Shown one piece after another: positions 45,296 to 54,635 of a stretch of 64,000 bases of DNA. Where the stretch lies: contig NZ_CAKZTI010000057.1 of assembly GCF_937921625.1 (NCBI RefSeq), forward strand, positions 1-64,000, written 5' to 3'. Every line of letters starts with the position of its first letter. Positions within the stretch are counted from its first letter, which is position 1. Source of the DNA: an uncultured Campylobacter sp. (GTDB lineage Bacteria > Campylobacterota > Campylobacteria > Campylobacterales > Campylobacteraceae). Made by a program: the position numbers and the translations under genes. Below the pieces are notes generated by a model. That model was not told the DNA's origin. It ran no database searches and saw nothing but the letters and a program-made list of their open reading frames with translations.

Positions 45296-46528
45296 TTAGG
45301 CTTTATCTCGAAAGATAAAATGCGTCCTGCGCCGTATTTTAAAGCCATAAAATAGCGCCAGCAGTAGCAAAATGCTAATTGCACCGCAGATCGCAAGGGC
45401 TACGCGAGCGCCCAGTAGCTCTGTAAAAAAGCCCGATATGAGCGCTCCAAATGGCGTACTACCTATTAAAAATAGAGCGTATAAGCTAAGCACGCGTCCG
45501 CGAAATTCGTTGCTTATGTGCATTTGCACGGTGGAGTTGATGCTTGAGTTTGTGATTACGAAAAGAAATCCAGTTACGGCAAGCCCTGCCGCAGCCCATG
45601 CGAAGGAATTCGCAGCCCCGGTAAGAGCTAAGCTCACCCCCATAGCGATCGCGCACGATCTGATTTTGCGGATGCCGAGTTTATCAAAGACTGCTATGAA
45701 AAGCGCGCCGCAAAAGGCCCCCACGCCTAGAGCCGACATCAAATATCCAAAGCTTCGCTCATCCGCGTCTAGGCTAAGCTTAACAAGCGCCGAGATCGTT
45801 ACGTTGTAATTTGGCACCAGCGTCGCTACGATAAGCACTATTATCATTAGCTCGCTTAGAATTTTTTTGTGCGATACATACGAAATTCCAGCACCGATCG
45901 AGGCAAAAACGCCTCCGCTTCTGCTAGATAGCGTAGTAACGGATGGCGGAATTTTTATGAAAAACAGCGAAACGATGATGCCTAAAAAGCTAAGTGCATT
46001 GAATAAAAAGCAAAAGCCCACGCCCCACAGCGCCATCACGATCCCCGCAAGTGCGGGTCCTGCAATACGAGCGACATTAAAGGACATAGAATTTAACGCT
46101 ATGGCGTTGGCTAGATCGCGGGGCGAGTCGATGAGGTCTTTTACCATCGACTGACGGCTCGGGGCGTCCATGCTGGTAAAGATGCCGCTTGCAAAAGCGC
46201 AAAATAAAATTTTGCCGAAAGAATATAGCTCGCAAAAGCTCATAACCGCGAAAATTGAGGCAGTCACCGCCATGCCTATTTGAGCGAGCAGAAGGATCTT
46301 TTTGCGATTAAACTTATCGAGCAGTACACCGGAAAACGGCGTGAAAAGTAGCGCGGGCAAGAACCTCGCCGCGGCTACAAGGCTGACCTTAAAAGCGTCT
46401 GCGGTGATGCTTAGCACTAGCCACGGCAGCGCGACGCTTTGCATCCAAGAGCCGATCAGCGAGAGGTTCATCCCGATCCAATAAATTCTAAAATTTGAGT
46501 ATTTAAGCGATAGGAAGGGATTTTTCAA
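45296..46528 (-). CDS. MFS transporter, EntS-like exporter branch
   Basis: 410 residues, about 12 hydrophobic helices. Opening FRIYWIGMNLSLIGSWMQSVALPWLVLSIT, then FSGVLLDKFNRKKILL (loop 2-3 motif) and MDAPSRQSMVKDLI near 140 are typical of the MFS_3/EntS branch, whose members export siderophores or drugs. Cargo unknown. TATAAT at 46558-46563 on the minus strand gives a 30-base spacing to the start. Confidence 0.88.
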   Translation of the reverse strand: MKNPFLSLKYSNFRIYWIGMNLSLIGSWMQSVALPWLVLSITADAFKVSLVAAARFLPALLFTPFSGVLLDKFNRKKILLLAQIGMAVTASIFAVMSFCELYSFGKILFCAFASGIFTSMDAPSRQSMVKDLIDSPRDLANAIALNSMSFNVARIAGPALAGIVMALWGVGFCFLFNALSFLGIIVSLFFIKIPPSVTTLSSRSGGVFASIGAGISYVSHKKILSELMIIVLIVATLVPNYNVTISALVKLSLDADERSFGYLMSALGVGAFCGALFIAVFDKLGIRKIRSCAIAMGVSLALTGAANSFAWAAAGLAVTGFLFVITNSSINSTVQMHISNEFRGRVLSLYALFLIGSTPFGALISGFFTELLGARVALAICGAISILLLLALFYGFKIRRRTHFIFRDKA

Positions 46529-46557
46529 CGCGCTGCCTTTTGAAATTTTGATTTGAG

Positions 46558-46563
46558 ATTATA
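46558..46563 (-). promoter_or_regulatory. -10 box for the EntS-like MFS gene
   Basis: TATAAT on the minus strand 30 bases before the start codon at 46528. Confidence 0.5.
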
Positions 46564-46647
46564 CATTAAATTTTAAAAATTCACTTAAAGATTTAACATT
46601 TATAAAAATTTAACGAAAATTTAATATTTCTGAAAAGAAAAATTTTA

Positions 46648-46653
46648 TATACT
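46648..46653 (+). promoter_or_regulatory. -10 box for the PAS gene
   Basis: TATACT 32 bases before the ATG at 46685 in an AT-rich divergent gap, followed by AAAGGA as ribosome-binding site. Confidence 0.45.
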
Positions 46654-46684
46654 CTGCAATAAATTTTTAAGCAAAGGATTAAAA

Positions 46685-47251
46685 ATGCAAAGACCGACTC
46701 CGATTAATCAGGAAATCAAACTCGATGAGAAGCGCTATATCGTTTCCAAAACCGATCCGAAGGGCATTATCACGTTTGCAAATCCGTATTTTTGTATGAT
46801 TTGTGGCTATAGTGAGCTTGAGCTTTTGGGGCAGCCGCATAACATCATACGGCATCCGGACATGCCGCGCATAGCGTTTAAGCTCATGTGGGATACGATA
46901 CAACAAGGCAAGGATTTTACCGCCGTAGTTAAAAATTTAGCCAAAGACGGGCGCTTTTATTGGGTCATTACGGAATTTACTTCTAAAAAAGATCCCGTGA
47001 CAGGGCAGATCACCGAATACACGGCATTTCGCAAGGCTCCGCCAAGATCTGCGATCGAAACTATAGAGCCAATTTATAGGGCATTGCTGGATGCTGAAAG
47101 AAACGGCGGTATGCAGGCTAGCCAAAAGGCGCTCGTGGACTTTTTAAAAAGCAAAGGCGAGACCTACGAGAGCTGGATCGCAAAGGTCTCAGGCAAATCA
47201 AATCCGCTCACCGCAATGTTTTTTAAGGCGATGAAAAAGCTTTTTAGCTAG
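46685..47251 (+). CDS. PAS-domain protein, CetB/Aer-like
   Basis: 188 residues. The PAS core spans about 15-125: YIVSKTDPKGIITFANPYF, then YSELELLGQPHNIIRHPDMPRIAF (the Aer-type FAD-binding region), and FYWVITEFTSKKDPVTGQ. The C-terminal tail is basic and helical. CetB-type proteins in Campylobacter sense redox through FAD and pass the signal to a partner transducer in energy taxis; no CetA-like receptor lies beside this gene, so the partner is elsewhere or absent. Confidence 0.85.
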   Translation: MQRPTPINQEIKLDEKRYIVSKTDPKGIITFANPYFCMICGYSELELLGQPHNIIRHPDMPRIAFKLMWDTIQQGKDFTAVVKNLAKDGRFYWVITEFTSKKDPVTGQITEYTAFRKAPPRSAIETIEPIYRALLDAERNGGMQASQKALVDFLKSKGETYESWIAKVSGKSNPLTAMFFKAMKKLFS

Positions 47252-47274
47252 TCCAGTTAAAATTTAATGCAAAC

Positions 47275-47289
47275 CCCGCGCAATGCGGG
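47275..47289 (+). terminator. Weak hairpin after the PAS gene
   Basis: CCCGC and GCGGG with a 5-base loop, followed by ATTATT; position fits the end of the PAS transcript, but the stem is short. Confidence 0.3.
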
Positions 47290-47419
47290 ATTATTCAGCC
47301 TTGTAGAGCAAAACAAATAAAGCACGAAGCCGCCCGTTCATAAAATTTTGAAATTCTACGAAATTTTAAAATTTAGCTTGAGTTTTGAAATTTCACGTCC
47401 ATATCAAACGCGCTACAGA

Positions 47420-48034
47420 TCAAAGCCCCTCAAGCGTTATGTCGTAGAGCCTCTCTGCCGTCTCGTCGTTTAAATTTAGCGTCTTTTTACTCTGCAAAAA
47501 TTCTAAAATTTCATCCTGCGCAAAGCCCGTTCTTTGCGCGCAATGCTCGTGCGCAGGCAAAAAGCCGCGGCACAGTGCGATATTTTCTAAAATTTCTTCG
47601 TCGCATAAAAAACAATACGGCTCGTCGTGCAACCGCCCCTCAAATTTTAAAATTTCGGCGTAGCTTTCTACGATTATGCGGCGCGGATTTTGTTTGCCAA
47701 AGCACATAGCAGCTCGGTTTAGCAGCTCATAATAGAATTTATCCAGATGCTCGGCATCTTTTAGATGCGCGTGCAAAAGCCGCATAAATTGCTGCCAAAA
47801 TAGCAGCTTCTCGCGGCTTGCGAGCCACGCGTATCCCAAATGCATCACGCCGCTAAGACGAGGGAGGAAGTTTGGATTTTGCGAGAGCTCGAAGTCGATC
47901 TTATAGCCCTGGATGATGTTTGAATGGCGCGCGCCGTAGAAGCGATACGCACGCACGAGCGCGCTTTCGCTCAGCACGTCCACGATGCAGTCCTCGTCCC
48001 TAACTTTGGTCGTTTTTAATATAAATCCTTGCAT
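47420..48034 (-). CDS. recO: DNA recombination mediator RecO
   Basis: 204 residues, the short Campylobacterota form. It starts with the OB-fold pattern MQGFILKTTKVRDEDCIVDVL, with an alpha-helical middle (KLLFWQQFMRLLHAHLKDAEHLDKFYYELL) and a zinc-like CFLCDEEI...ALCRGFLPAHEHC region. RecO loads RecA with RecR at single-strand gaps. Divergent from accD, as is common in this genus. Call based on overall resemblance. Confidence 0.82.
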   Translation of the reverse strand: MQGFILKTTKVRDEDCIVDVLSESALVRAYRFYGARHSNIIQGYKIDFELSQNPNFLPRLSGVMHLGYAWLASREKLLFWQQFMRLLHAHLKDAEHLDKFYYELLNRAAMCFGKQNPRRIIVESYAEILKFEGRLHDEPYCFLCDEEILENIALCRGFLPAHEHCAQRTGFAQDEILEFLQSKKTLNLNDETAERLYDITLEGL

Positions 48035-48085
48035 TTTCCTATTTTAGCGAAATTCACATATAAATTTAAATAAAGAATTTTAGGT

Positions 48086-48091
48086 TATAAT
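48086..48091 (+). promoter_or_regulatory. -10 box for the accD cluster
   Basis: TATAAT 37 bases before the accD ATG, with AAAGGAAA near 48115 as ribosome-binding site. Confidence 0.5.
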
Positions 48092-48127
48092 CAGAAGTTT
48101 CATTTTATAGAATTTAAAGGAAATCAT

Positions 48128-49027
48128 ATGAATTTTGGAGATCTATTTTCAAAAATACGTAGAACGCAGCCCGCACCTAGCGAAGCTCCTACGCACTGGA
48201 TAAAGTGCCCGGGATGCGGCGCACTGATGTATAGCAAAGAGGTCGAGCAAAATCATAGCGTTTGCCCGAAGTGCAACTACCATCTGCGTTTTGACGCGCA
48301 GGCTCGCATCGATCTGATCTGCGACGAAGGCTCTTTCGTGGAGTACGATCAAAATTTGCAGCCCGTCGATCCACTAAAATTCGTCGATAAAAAATCCTAC
48401 AAAAAGCGCATCTCCGAGAGCAAGGAAAAAACAGGCAGGTTCAGCGCGGTGATCGCAGGCGAGGGCGCTATAAGTCGCCAAAAAATTCAGCTCGTGGTGT
48501 TTGATTTTAACTTCATGGGCGGAAGCCTGGGCTCCGTGGAGGGCGAAAAGATCGTGCGTGCCGTAAAGCGCAGCCTCGATAAAAACGAGCCGCTAATCAT
48601 CGTAAGCGCAAGCGGTGGTGCTAGGATGCAAGAAAGCACCTTTTCGCTAATGCAGATGAGCAAAACCTCTGCCGCGCTTAAAATTTTATCCGAGCATAAA
48701 ATTCCTTTCATATCCATTCTTACCGATCCTACGATGGGCGGCGTGAGCGCGTCCTTTGCGTGGCTGGGAGATATCATTATCGCAGAGCCCGGCGCTCTTA
48801 TCGGCTTTGCCGGGCAGCGCGTCATCAAGCAAACCATCGGCGCGGATCTGCCGGAGGGCTTTCAGAGATCGGAATTTCTGCTCGAGCACGGATTAATTGA
48901 TGCGATCGTGCCTAGAGCTGAGATGAGGCAGTATTTAAGCGATATAATCAACGTGCTGAGCAAAAACGCTGTGCAGATTGACGACACGAGCGATAAGTCG
49001 CTGCACGAAGATGGAAGCGAAGAGTAG
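48128..49027 (+). CDS. accD: Acetyl-CoA carboxylase carboxyltransferase subunit beta
   Basis: 299 residues. Zinc ribbon C27-x2-C30 and C46-x2-C49, then the crotonase-like carboxyltransferase domain: GASGGARMQES (202-ish) and PTMGGVSASFAWLGDIIIAEPGALIGFAGQRV. AccD with AccA transfers the carboxyl group from biotin to acetyl-CoA, first step of fatty-acid synthesis. The stop shares one base with the GTG of rlmH. Confidence 0.96.
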   Translation: MNFGDLFSKIRRTQPAPSEAPTHWIKCPGCGALMYSKEVEQNHSVCPKCNYHLRFDAQARIDLICDEGSFVEYDQNLQPVDPLKFVDKKSYKKRISESKEKTGRFSAVIAGEGAISRQKIQLVVFDFNFMGGSLGSVEGEKIVRAVKRSLDKNEPLIIVSASGGARMQESTFSLMQMSKTSAALKILSEHKIPFISILTDPTMGGVSASFAWLGDIIIAEPGALIGFAGQRVIKQTIGADLPEGFQRSEFLLEHGLIDAIVPRAEMRQYLSDIINVLSKNAVQIDDTSDKSLHEDGSEE

Positions 49028-49479
49028 TGCAGATAACGGTAAATTCCATCCAAAAGGGCGCGGACGAGTTCGCAGGCGCGATAAGCGATTATAAAAAAAT
49101 GGCGGCTAAATTTGCCGCGGTGCGAGATGATATATTTTTTAACGCTAATATCGCTCGCGCACAAAGCACATCTGCCGAGCTAGCGCTTAAGGCGTATGAT
49201 GAAGCTTATCTACCGCGCCTTAGCGGATACGTCGTAGCTTTGGATGAGCGCGGACAGGAGCTAGATAGCATGGAATTTGCGAGTATGCTAAAGGATAAAA
49301 GCAGTGTGTCGTTTTTCATCGGCGGCGCTTATGGGCTTAGTGAAAATTTTAAGGCAAAAGCCGATAAAATAATTAGTCTTAGCAGGCTTACGTTAGCGCA
49401 CAAAATCGCTAAACTTTTGCTCTTTGAGCAAATTTTTCGCGCATTGTGCATTAACGCAAACCATCCATATCACAAATAA
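49027..49479 (+). CDS. rlmH: 23S rRNA (pseudouridine1915-N3)-methyltransferase
   Basis: 150 residues, small SPOUT methyltransferase. FFIGGAYGLS near 97-106, SLSRLTLAHKIAKLLLFEQIFRA near 117-140 and the end HPYHK are family hallmarks (usually GGAxG...EQiYRA...YHK). Starts with GTG overlapping the accD stop. It methylates pseudouridine 1915 in helix 69 of assembled ribosomes. Confidence 0.95.
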   Translation: MQITVNSIQKGADEFAGAISDYKKMAAKFAAVRDDIFFNANIARAQSTSAELALKAYDEAYLPRLSGYVVALDERGQELDSMEFASMLKDKSSVSFFIGGAYGLSENFKAKADKIISLSRLTLAHKIAKLLLFEQIFRALCINANHPYHK

Positions 49480-49488
49480 AGGGAAAGA

Positions 49489-49845
49489 ATGAAAAAAAAC
49501 GAGTTGAAATTTTACAAGAAAATTTTAGAAGAAAAAAGAGAGCAACTCATCGCCAATATTAATAGCTCTGTAAATGAAATTTCGGAATTGCGCGAAAATA
49601 AAGCTGCGGATGATTTTGACGTAGCGAGCATGAATACGGATTTAAGCATCGAATACTCGCTCAATGTTAATCAACAAAAGGCGTTTTTAGAGATTGAAAG
49701 CGCGCTTAAACGTATCGAAAACGGCACTTATGGGCTTTGCGAGAGCTGCGGCGAGCAGATAAGCTTAGAGCGCCTTAAGGTAAATCCAGAGGCGAGATTG
49801 TGCATTTCGTGCAAGGAACAGGCGGAAAAGCAAAATAGGAGTTAG
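49489..49845 (+). CDS. dksA: DksA/TraR-family zinc finger regulator
   Basis: 118 residues. An N-terminal coiled-coil region (1-75) and the zinc finger C84-x2-C87-x17-C105-x2-C108. DksA enters the secondary channel of RNA polymerase to modulate rRNA and stress promoters with ppGpp. AAAGGG... precedes the ATG. Part of accD-rlmH-dksA, 9 bases after rlmH. Confidence 0.94.
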   Translation: MKKNELKFYKKILEEKREQLIANINSSVNEISELRENKAADDFDVASMNTDLSIEYSLNVNQQKAFLEIESALKRIENGTYGLCESCGEQISLERLKVNPEARLCISCKEQAEKQNRS

Positions 49846-49847
49846 CT

Positions 49848-50849
49848 ATGAAAACCAAGCAATTCTTTTTATATTCGATCGTCTATATCGCAATCGTCGC
49901 GATTTTAGTTTTTACGCAGCAAAGCAGTAGCTATACACTGGGGCTTTTCGGTTTTACGCTTACGCTTCCTGTGGCGGTGTGGATCGTACTGCCGTTAATT
50001 TTATATATGATTTTGGCGATTTTTCATATCGTTTTTCATAGCTTTGCTTTTTACCGCACAAAAAGGGCGATCGCAAAGGATCTAAGCGCATACGATGCGA
50101 TGAGTAAAGAGGTTTTGCTGGGTCTTGATACCAATAAAGACTTTAAAACCGAGTATTTTAAAGACCCGAGCGAGCTTACTAAAATTTTATCTCCGTGGTA
50201 CGATAGCACCGGCATAGATGTCAAAAATGAGGATCTAAAGGAGGTCATAGGCGTTATCGAGAAGGTTAAAAACGGCGAAGTGGCGGATCTGCGAAAATAT
50301 AAACTTCCTAAAGATAACGGACTATTTTTACAAAACGAACTCAACCGCCTCGACGCCGAGCCTGCGTATGCGTATGAAATTTTAAAAACTAAAGGCGTTT
50401 ATAGTGAAAATATCACTAAAAAAGCCTATGCCGTAGCGCTTGCCAAAGGAAGCTACGATAAGATCAAGGCCTATAAAATTCCTCAAGACGTAGCCGAGGT
50501 AAATATTTTAGTGGATCGCGCGGTGAATGACGCGAGCTTTGAGATCAGCAGCGAGGAGCTTTTCGATCTCGTAAATAATGAAAAATTTAGCGAGCAGGAT
50601 TTTATCGGCTTTGCCAAAAAGCTAAAAAATCATCTCGCTCCAGAGCAATACAAAGCCTTTTTCGAGCGGCTCAAAAACGAGAATCAAGAAGCGACCGAGG
50701 CATATCTGTACACGCTATATGAGCTTGGCATGATCGACGAGTTTAGAGAGCAGCTAAGTCTTGCCGACGGTGAGGAGTTTGAGAAGTTTAAAATTCTGCT
50801 ATTTTTGCGCGACAACGGCAAAAACGTCCCTGCGTCGCTGTTATTTTAG
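49848..50849 (+). CDS. Conserved Campylobacter membrane-anchored protein
   Basis: 333 residues. Two hydrophobic helices (6-22 and 40-64) at the N-terminus, then a soluble helical region (70-333) without recognised motif (FKTEYFKDPSELTKILSPWYD, NENQEATEAYLYTLYELGM). Placement between dksA and dus is conserved in C. jejuni, as I recall. It begins 2 bases after dksA, so co-transcribed. Function unknown. Confidence 0.78.
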   Translation: MKTKQFFLYSIVYIAIVAILVFTQQSSSYTLGLFGFTLTLPVAVWIVLPLILYMILAIFHIVFHSFAFYRTKRAIAKDLSAYDAMSKEVLLGLDTNKDFKTEYFKDPSELTKILSPWYDSTGIDVKNEDLKEVIGVIEKVKNGEVADLRKYKLPKDNGLFLQNELNRLDAEPAYAYEILKTKGVYSENITKKAYAVALAKGSYDKIKAYKIPQDVAEVNILVDRAVNDASFEISSEELFDLVNNEKFSEQDFIGFAKKLKNHLAPEQYKAFFERLKNENQEATEAYLYTLYELGMIDEFREQLSLADGEEFEKFKILLFLRDNGKNVPASLLF

Positions 50850-51386
50850 CTCGGTAATTTTACGAGTTCGTTTTATGCGGGTAAGAGAGGCTGCCTTTAA
50901 GCTCTTTGCGTCTATTAAACACAGCCTGCGCGATAAATTTTAAAGTGCGGGTAAAATTCTAACTCGCGCAAATTTTAAATTTCAAAATTTATCGAAAAAT
51001 CAATGCGCGTAAGCGGTAAAATTTAAAAGATTTGCTTGCGTAGTGCGCGTGTAAACGGATTTTGCATTTACGCGATGAAATTTAAAATTTAAAAGTAAAG
51101 CGCAAGACTTGCTAGCCGAATAAAGTGCTGAAATTTTAAAATCCGTGCGGCGTTTTGCAAACTGCTTGCCGGGTTTGCCGTGCAAATAAAATTTGGTGGC
51201 GATCATTCTTGCTGCCGTTTTGCCGCCACGTAAATTAGCTAAGCTTAAAAATAAAATTCGCGCCTAAATGCGAATACGTAGCCTATGAAATTTAAAATTT
51301 AAAGCTCGCGGCAAAACCCGCTGCAAGCGCTGCGGAGTTAAATTTAAAGGTTTAAATTCAAACGAAATCAAAATGAGAAATTTAAA
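50850..51386. other. 537-base intergenic region
   Basis: No gene supported. The sequence is dominated by AAATTTTAAAATTT, AAATTTAAA and GGTAAAATT words separated by GC-rich bits. Short open frames inside (for example 51000-51206 on the minus strand) are made of these words and have no start signals. Confidence 0.55.
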
Positions 51387-52313
51387 ATGACGAAAGATTT
51401 TTTTAAAAGGGACCCTTTATTTTTGGCGCCTTTGGCGGGCTTTTCGGATCCGCCGCTGCGGGGCGTAGTGAAAAAATTCGGCTGCGACGCGACCGTAAGC
51501 GAGATGATAAGCGCAAACGCCCTTGTTTTCGAGGGCGAAAAGACGCTAAAGATGCTCGAAAAAAATGCCGCCGAAACCCCATTTTTCGTGCAGATCGCAG
51601 GCAGCGATGCGGAAATTATCAAAAAGGCGGTTTTGCTCATCAATAAATTTGACGGCATCGACGGTATCGATCTAAACTGCGGCTGCCCCGTCCCCAAGGT
51701 CGTAAAGCAAGGCGCCGGCTCGGCGCTGCTGCTTGATCTGCCTCGCCTATCGCGCCTGGTTGAGACGATCAAAAAGTATTCGAATAAAAAATTTACGAGC
51801 GCGAAGGTGCGGCTGGGCTTCGGCGCCGTGGATATCGAAAATATCGCTCGCGCCGTACAAGGCGCAGGAGCCGATTTTATTGCTATTCACGGTCGCACCA
51901 GAGCGGGCGGATACAGCGCGGCGGTGGATTACAGCGCGATCGCAAGAGCCAAACACGAACTGCAAATCCCCGTGATCGCAAACGGCGACATAAACTCCGC
52001 CAATGCGCCTGCAGTGCGAGACCTTAGCGGCGCAGACGCGCTGATGATCGGTCGCGCGGTCATCGGCAGACCCTGGATCTTTCGCGAGATCAAAACGGGC
52101 GAACAGGCAAGTGACGAGCTAAAAAGGGAAGTCGTGCTCTATCATTTCTCCCAGATGTTAAGCCACTACGGCGTGCGCGGCGTGGCGATATTTCGCAAGC
52201 ATCTGCACGAATACTCCAAGGGGCGCGAAAACGCCGCAAGCTTTCGCGAGCAGATCAACCACGTCGCTGCTGAGAGCGAAATGACTCGGCTAATCGAGGA
52301 ATTTTTCGCCTAA
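51387..52313 (+). CDS. dus: tRNA-dihydrouridine synthase
   Basis: 308 residues, a FMN-dependent TIM barrel: FLAPLAGFSDPPLRG (12-26), DLNCGCPVPKVVKQGAGSALL with catalytic Cys100 (95-115), HGRTRAGGYSAAVDY near 170, VIANGDI near 193 and DALMIGRAVIGRPWIF near 214. It reduces uridines in tRNA D-loops. The DusB-like order is likely but the subtype is not certain. Last in the accD-rlmH-dksA-membrane protein order, though 537 bases away. Confidence 0.94.
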   Translation: MTKDFFKRDPLFLAPLAGFSDPPLRGVVKKFGCDATVSEMISANALVFEGEKTLKMLEKNAAETPFFVQIAGSDAEIIKKAVLLINKFDGIDGIDLNCGCPVPKVVKQGAGSALLLDLPRLSRLVETIKKYSNKKFTSAKVRLGFGAVDIENIARAVQGAGADFIAIHGRTRAGGYSAAVDYSAIARAKHELQIPVIANGDINSANAPAVRDLSGADALMIGRAVIGRPWIFREIKTGEQASDELKREVVLYHFSQMLSHYGVRGVAIFRKHLHEYSKGRENAASFREQINHVAAESEMTRLIEEFFA

Positions 52314-52335
52314 ATTTAGAATTTTAGGAACTCTG

Positions 52336-52773
52336 ATGATTATTTTAAAAATTATAGCCTGCGCATTTTCGATGGGTTTTTGCTTGATGTGCATTTCAAG
52401 TTTAATGGGTTTTTTTATAGGGCAGATTTTTGACACATCTAGCGTCCGGTTTGACGATCCCTTAGAATGGCTACAGCAGAAGTGCGTATATTTCCTATTT
52501 TTGTGGATATTTTTCTGCGGGATTTGCGCGATACTTGCCGCAAAGTTAAAGGATTTTGGTAAGCTCACTGATTTTTTCGTAAATTTATTTTTGCCTACAG
52601 CAGCGGTTTGGATGCTATCGCCATTTTTAGGGATGATGATTGTGGCGCTGATTGTTTCAGATTTGCATCTTGCCAGGTTTTATTCCTCATTGCTTAGCGC
52701 ATTAATATTTATCGTTCTTTTTATGATCGTCGTAGCCGAGGTCTTAAAGCAGATTTATCCGTCCAAGTCCTAG
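52336..52773 (+). CDS. Four-helix membrane protein, unknown
   Basis: 145 residues with hydrophobic helices near 3-27, 50-72, 85-105 and 112-138. No motif recognised. 22 bases after dus, with a GGAAC weak ribosome-binding site, so possibly co-transcribed. Confidence 0.6.
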   Translation: MIILKIIACAFSMGFCLMCISSLMGFFIGQIFDTSSVRFDDPLEWLQQKCVYFLFLWIFFCGICAILAAKLKDFGKLTDFFVNLFLPTAAVWMLSPFLGMMIVALIVSDLHLARFYSSLLSALIFIVLFMIVVAEVLKQIYPSKS

Positions 52774-52871
52774 CGCGCGGAATTTTAAAATTTAGTGCAG
52801 AGCTTTTATCTACCGCTTATATCACAGCTCGCGCGTTAAAAGGCGAGGGCGTTAAAATTTAAGGAGAAATT

Positions 52872-53603
52872 ATGGAAAATATCTACATCATCGGCGACGT
52901 GCACGGCTGCTACAGATCGCTTTTGGCGTTAATAGAGCAGCTGCCGCATAAATTTGATAGCAAAATTTGCTTTGTGGGCGATCTGATCGACCGAGGCCCT
53001 GCGAGCTCGGATGTGGTGGAGCTAGTGCGCACTCGCGGATATGACGCGGTGATGGGCAATCACGAAAAGCGCTTTGTAAGCAACGCAAAAACTGCACTAA
53101 GGTGCGCAAAGACGGGCAAATTTACGAGCTCAAATGACCTCTACGCATTTTTTAGCCTGGACGAAAGCTGGCTGTTTAATAACGGCGGTGAAGCGACGCT
53201 AGCGTCGTATTATCGTCACGGAGGCGTGAAACAATGCAAGGAGCATCTGCGGTTTGTCTCGCGGCTGCCGATTTACTTGGAGTATGATTTGCGTGATGAA
53301 AGCGGTCGCGCCCTCGTCGTATCGCACTCCGCAGTGGGTCGCGCGTGGGGGATTAGACACGATGCAGAGCGTGCGAAAAGCTTCGCCGCTCATGTGCTAA
53401 GCGGGCGCGGAGATGATAGCGCGAATGATGGAATTTTTAATGTCTACGGGCACACGCCGGTAAAAAAGCCCGTCATTACGGAATTTAGCGCAAATATCGA
53501 TCTGGGCTGTGTTTATAAAAAGCACTGGGGCGAGAAGGCGAGGCTTTGCGCGCTGGAGTTTCCCTCAAAGAGAATTTTCACGCAGGAATGCATAGATTTT
53601 TGA
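52872..53603 (+). CDS. PrpE/ApaH-like metallophosphatase
   Basis: 243 residues: GDVHGCY at 8-14, GDLIDRGP at 36-43, GNHEKR at 62-67, VVSHSAVGRAWG and VYGHTPVKKP later, IDLGCVY near 220. This is the bis(5'-nucleosyl)-tetraphosphatase/serine-threonine phosphatase branch of metallophosphoesterases. It may hydrolyse Ap4A or phosphoproteins. AAGGAGA precedes the ATG. Confidence 0.9.
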   Translation: MENIYIIGDVHGCYRSLLALIEQLPHKFDSKICFVGDLIDRGPASSDVVELVRTRGYDAVMGNHEKRFVSNAKTALRCAKTGKFTSSNDLYAFFSLDESWLFNNGGEATLASYYRHGGVKQCKEHLRFVSRLPIYLEYDLRDESGRALVVSHSAVGRAWGIRHDAERAKSFAAHVLSGRGDDSANDGIFNVYGHTPVKKPVITEFSANIDLGCVYKKHWGEKARLCALEFPSKRIFTQECIDF

Positions 53604-53723
53604 GTTTGTGTCGGGATAGCGCGGATTAAAATTTAAATTTGCGTAGGCTATTTGAAGGCGAAATTTTAGAATTTAAAGACGCGTTCTTAAAGCGTCCGTC
53701 GCGCAGCCAGATCGCGTGAAATT

Positions 53724-54554
53724 TTAAATAATATCCCTTAGCTTACGCGCTTCATACATCCACGCCTCAAGCTCGTCCCAGTGCTCGCCCTCAATCATCT
53801 GTACGCAAATTTCAAGCTCATTTTTAAAAGCGTCGATCGCGCCCAGTAGGTTCGTGCGGTTTTGCTTAAAAATATCGACCCACATCTGCGGCGAGCTTTT
53901 GGCGATACGGCTCATGCCGGAGAAGCTGCCGCCAGCTAAATTTATGATATTGCGGCGATTTTCCTCTTTTAGTACGCTATTTACGAGCGAGTAGCTGATC
54001 GCATGCGGTAGGTGCGAGATGAGCGCTACGTGGTGATCGTGGCTTTTTGCGTCCATAAATACGATCTTCATCCCCGCGAACGAAAAAATTTCGACCGCTC
54101 GTTTGATATGCACTTCATCCGCACCATGATCGTCGCAGATAACGACTACTGCGCCGTTTAAAAGCTCTTTAAATGCCGCTTGCGGGCCGGAGTTTTCGGT
54201 ACCAGCCATTGGGTGAGCTGCGATGAAATTTCGTCTGATCTGCGGAGGACAGTTTTGCAAAATTTTAAATTTCGTGCTTCCCAGATCAATGATCGTCGTT
54301 TCACTTCTGCAGTCGCTTAGTTTTTGCAACGTCTCAATAATTGCTTCCACGGGGATCGCGAGAAAGATCGCGTCGCAGCTTTGCTTCATCTGCTCCAGAC
54401 TTAAAATTTCATGCACGAGCCCGAGCCTCAGAGCTTCTTTTTCATTTTCGCGGCTGATGTCGCAGCCGTAGACGGTGCTAATTATTTTGGTGCTTTTTAG
54501 ACATAGCCCAAGAGAGCCGCCGATGAGACCCAAGCCGATAATTCCTATCTTCAT
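53724..54554 (-). CDS. tyrA: Prephenate dehydrogenase
   Basis: 276 residues from the ATG at 54554 (AAGGAA upstream); the 8-residue extension is not conserved. The Rossmann loop GLGLIGG is at 7-13. AHPMAGTENSGPQAA near 115-130 is the catalytic prephenate/arogenate loop, and SHLPHAISYSLV near 188 is typical. It makes 4-hydroxyphenylpyruvate for tyrosine. Divergent from bamA as in C. jejuni. Confidence 0.95.
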   Translation of the reverse strand: MKIGIIGLGLIGGSLGLCLKSTKIISTVYGCDISRENEKEALRLGLVHEILSLEQMKQSCDAIFLAIPVEAIIETLQKLSDCRSETTIIDLGSTKFKILQNCPPQIRRNFIAAHPMAGTENSGPQAAFKELLNGAVVVICDDHGADEVHIKRAVEIFSFAGMKIVFMDAKSHDHHVALISHLPHAISYSLVNSVLKEENRRNIINLAGGSFSGMSRIAKSSPQMWVDIFKQNRTNLLGAIDAFKNELEICVQMIEGEHWDELEAWMYEARKLRDII

Positions 54555-54596
54555 AAAATTCCTTTTTGATATATGCAAGTTTTAATTTTAATGTGG

Positions 54597-54602
54597 TATT
54601 AT
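54597..54602 (+). promoter_or_regulatory. -10 box for bamA
   Basis: TATTAT preceded by TGTGG, 34 bases before the bamA ATG. The weaker match is in an AT-rich divergent gap shared with tyrA. Confidence 0.35.
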
Positions 54603-54635
54603 ACGCAAATTATTTTCGTTTTTAGGTAAAATTTT

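Noticed and set aside
45372..45809. 145-codon frame inside the EntS-like MFS gene
   Set aside because: Antisense to a membrane protein with intact family motifs.
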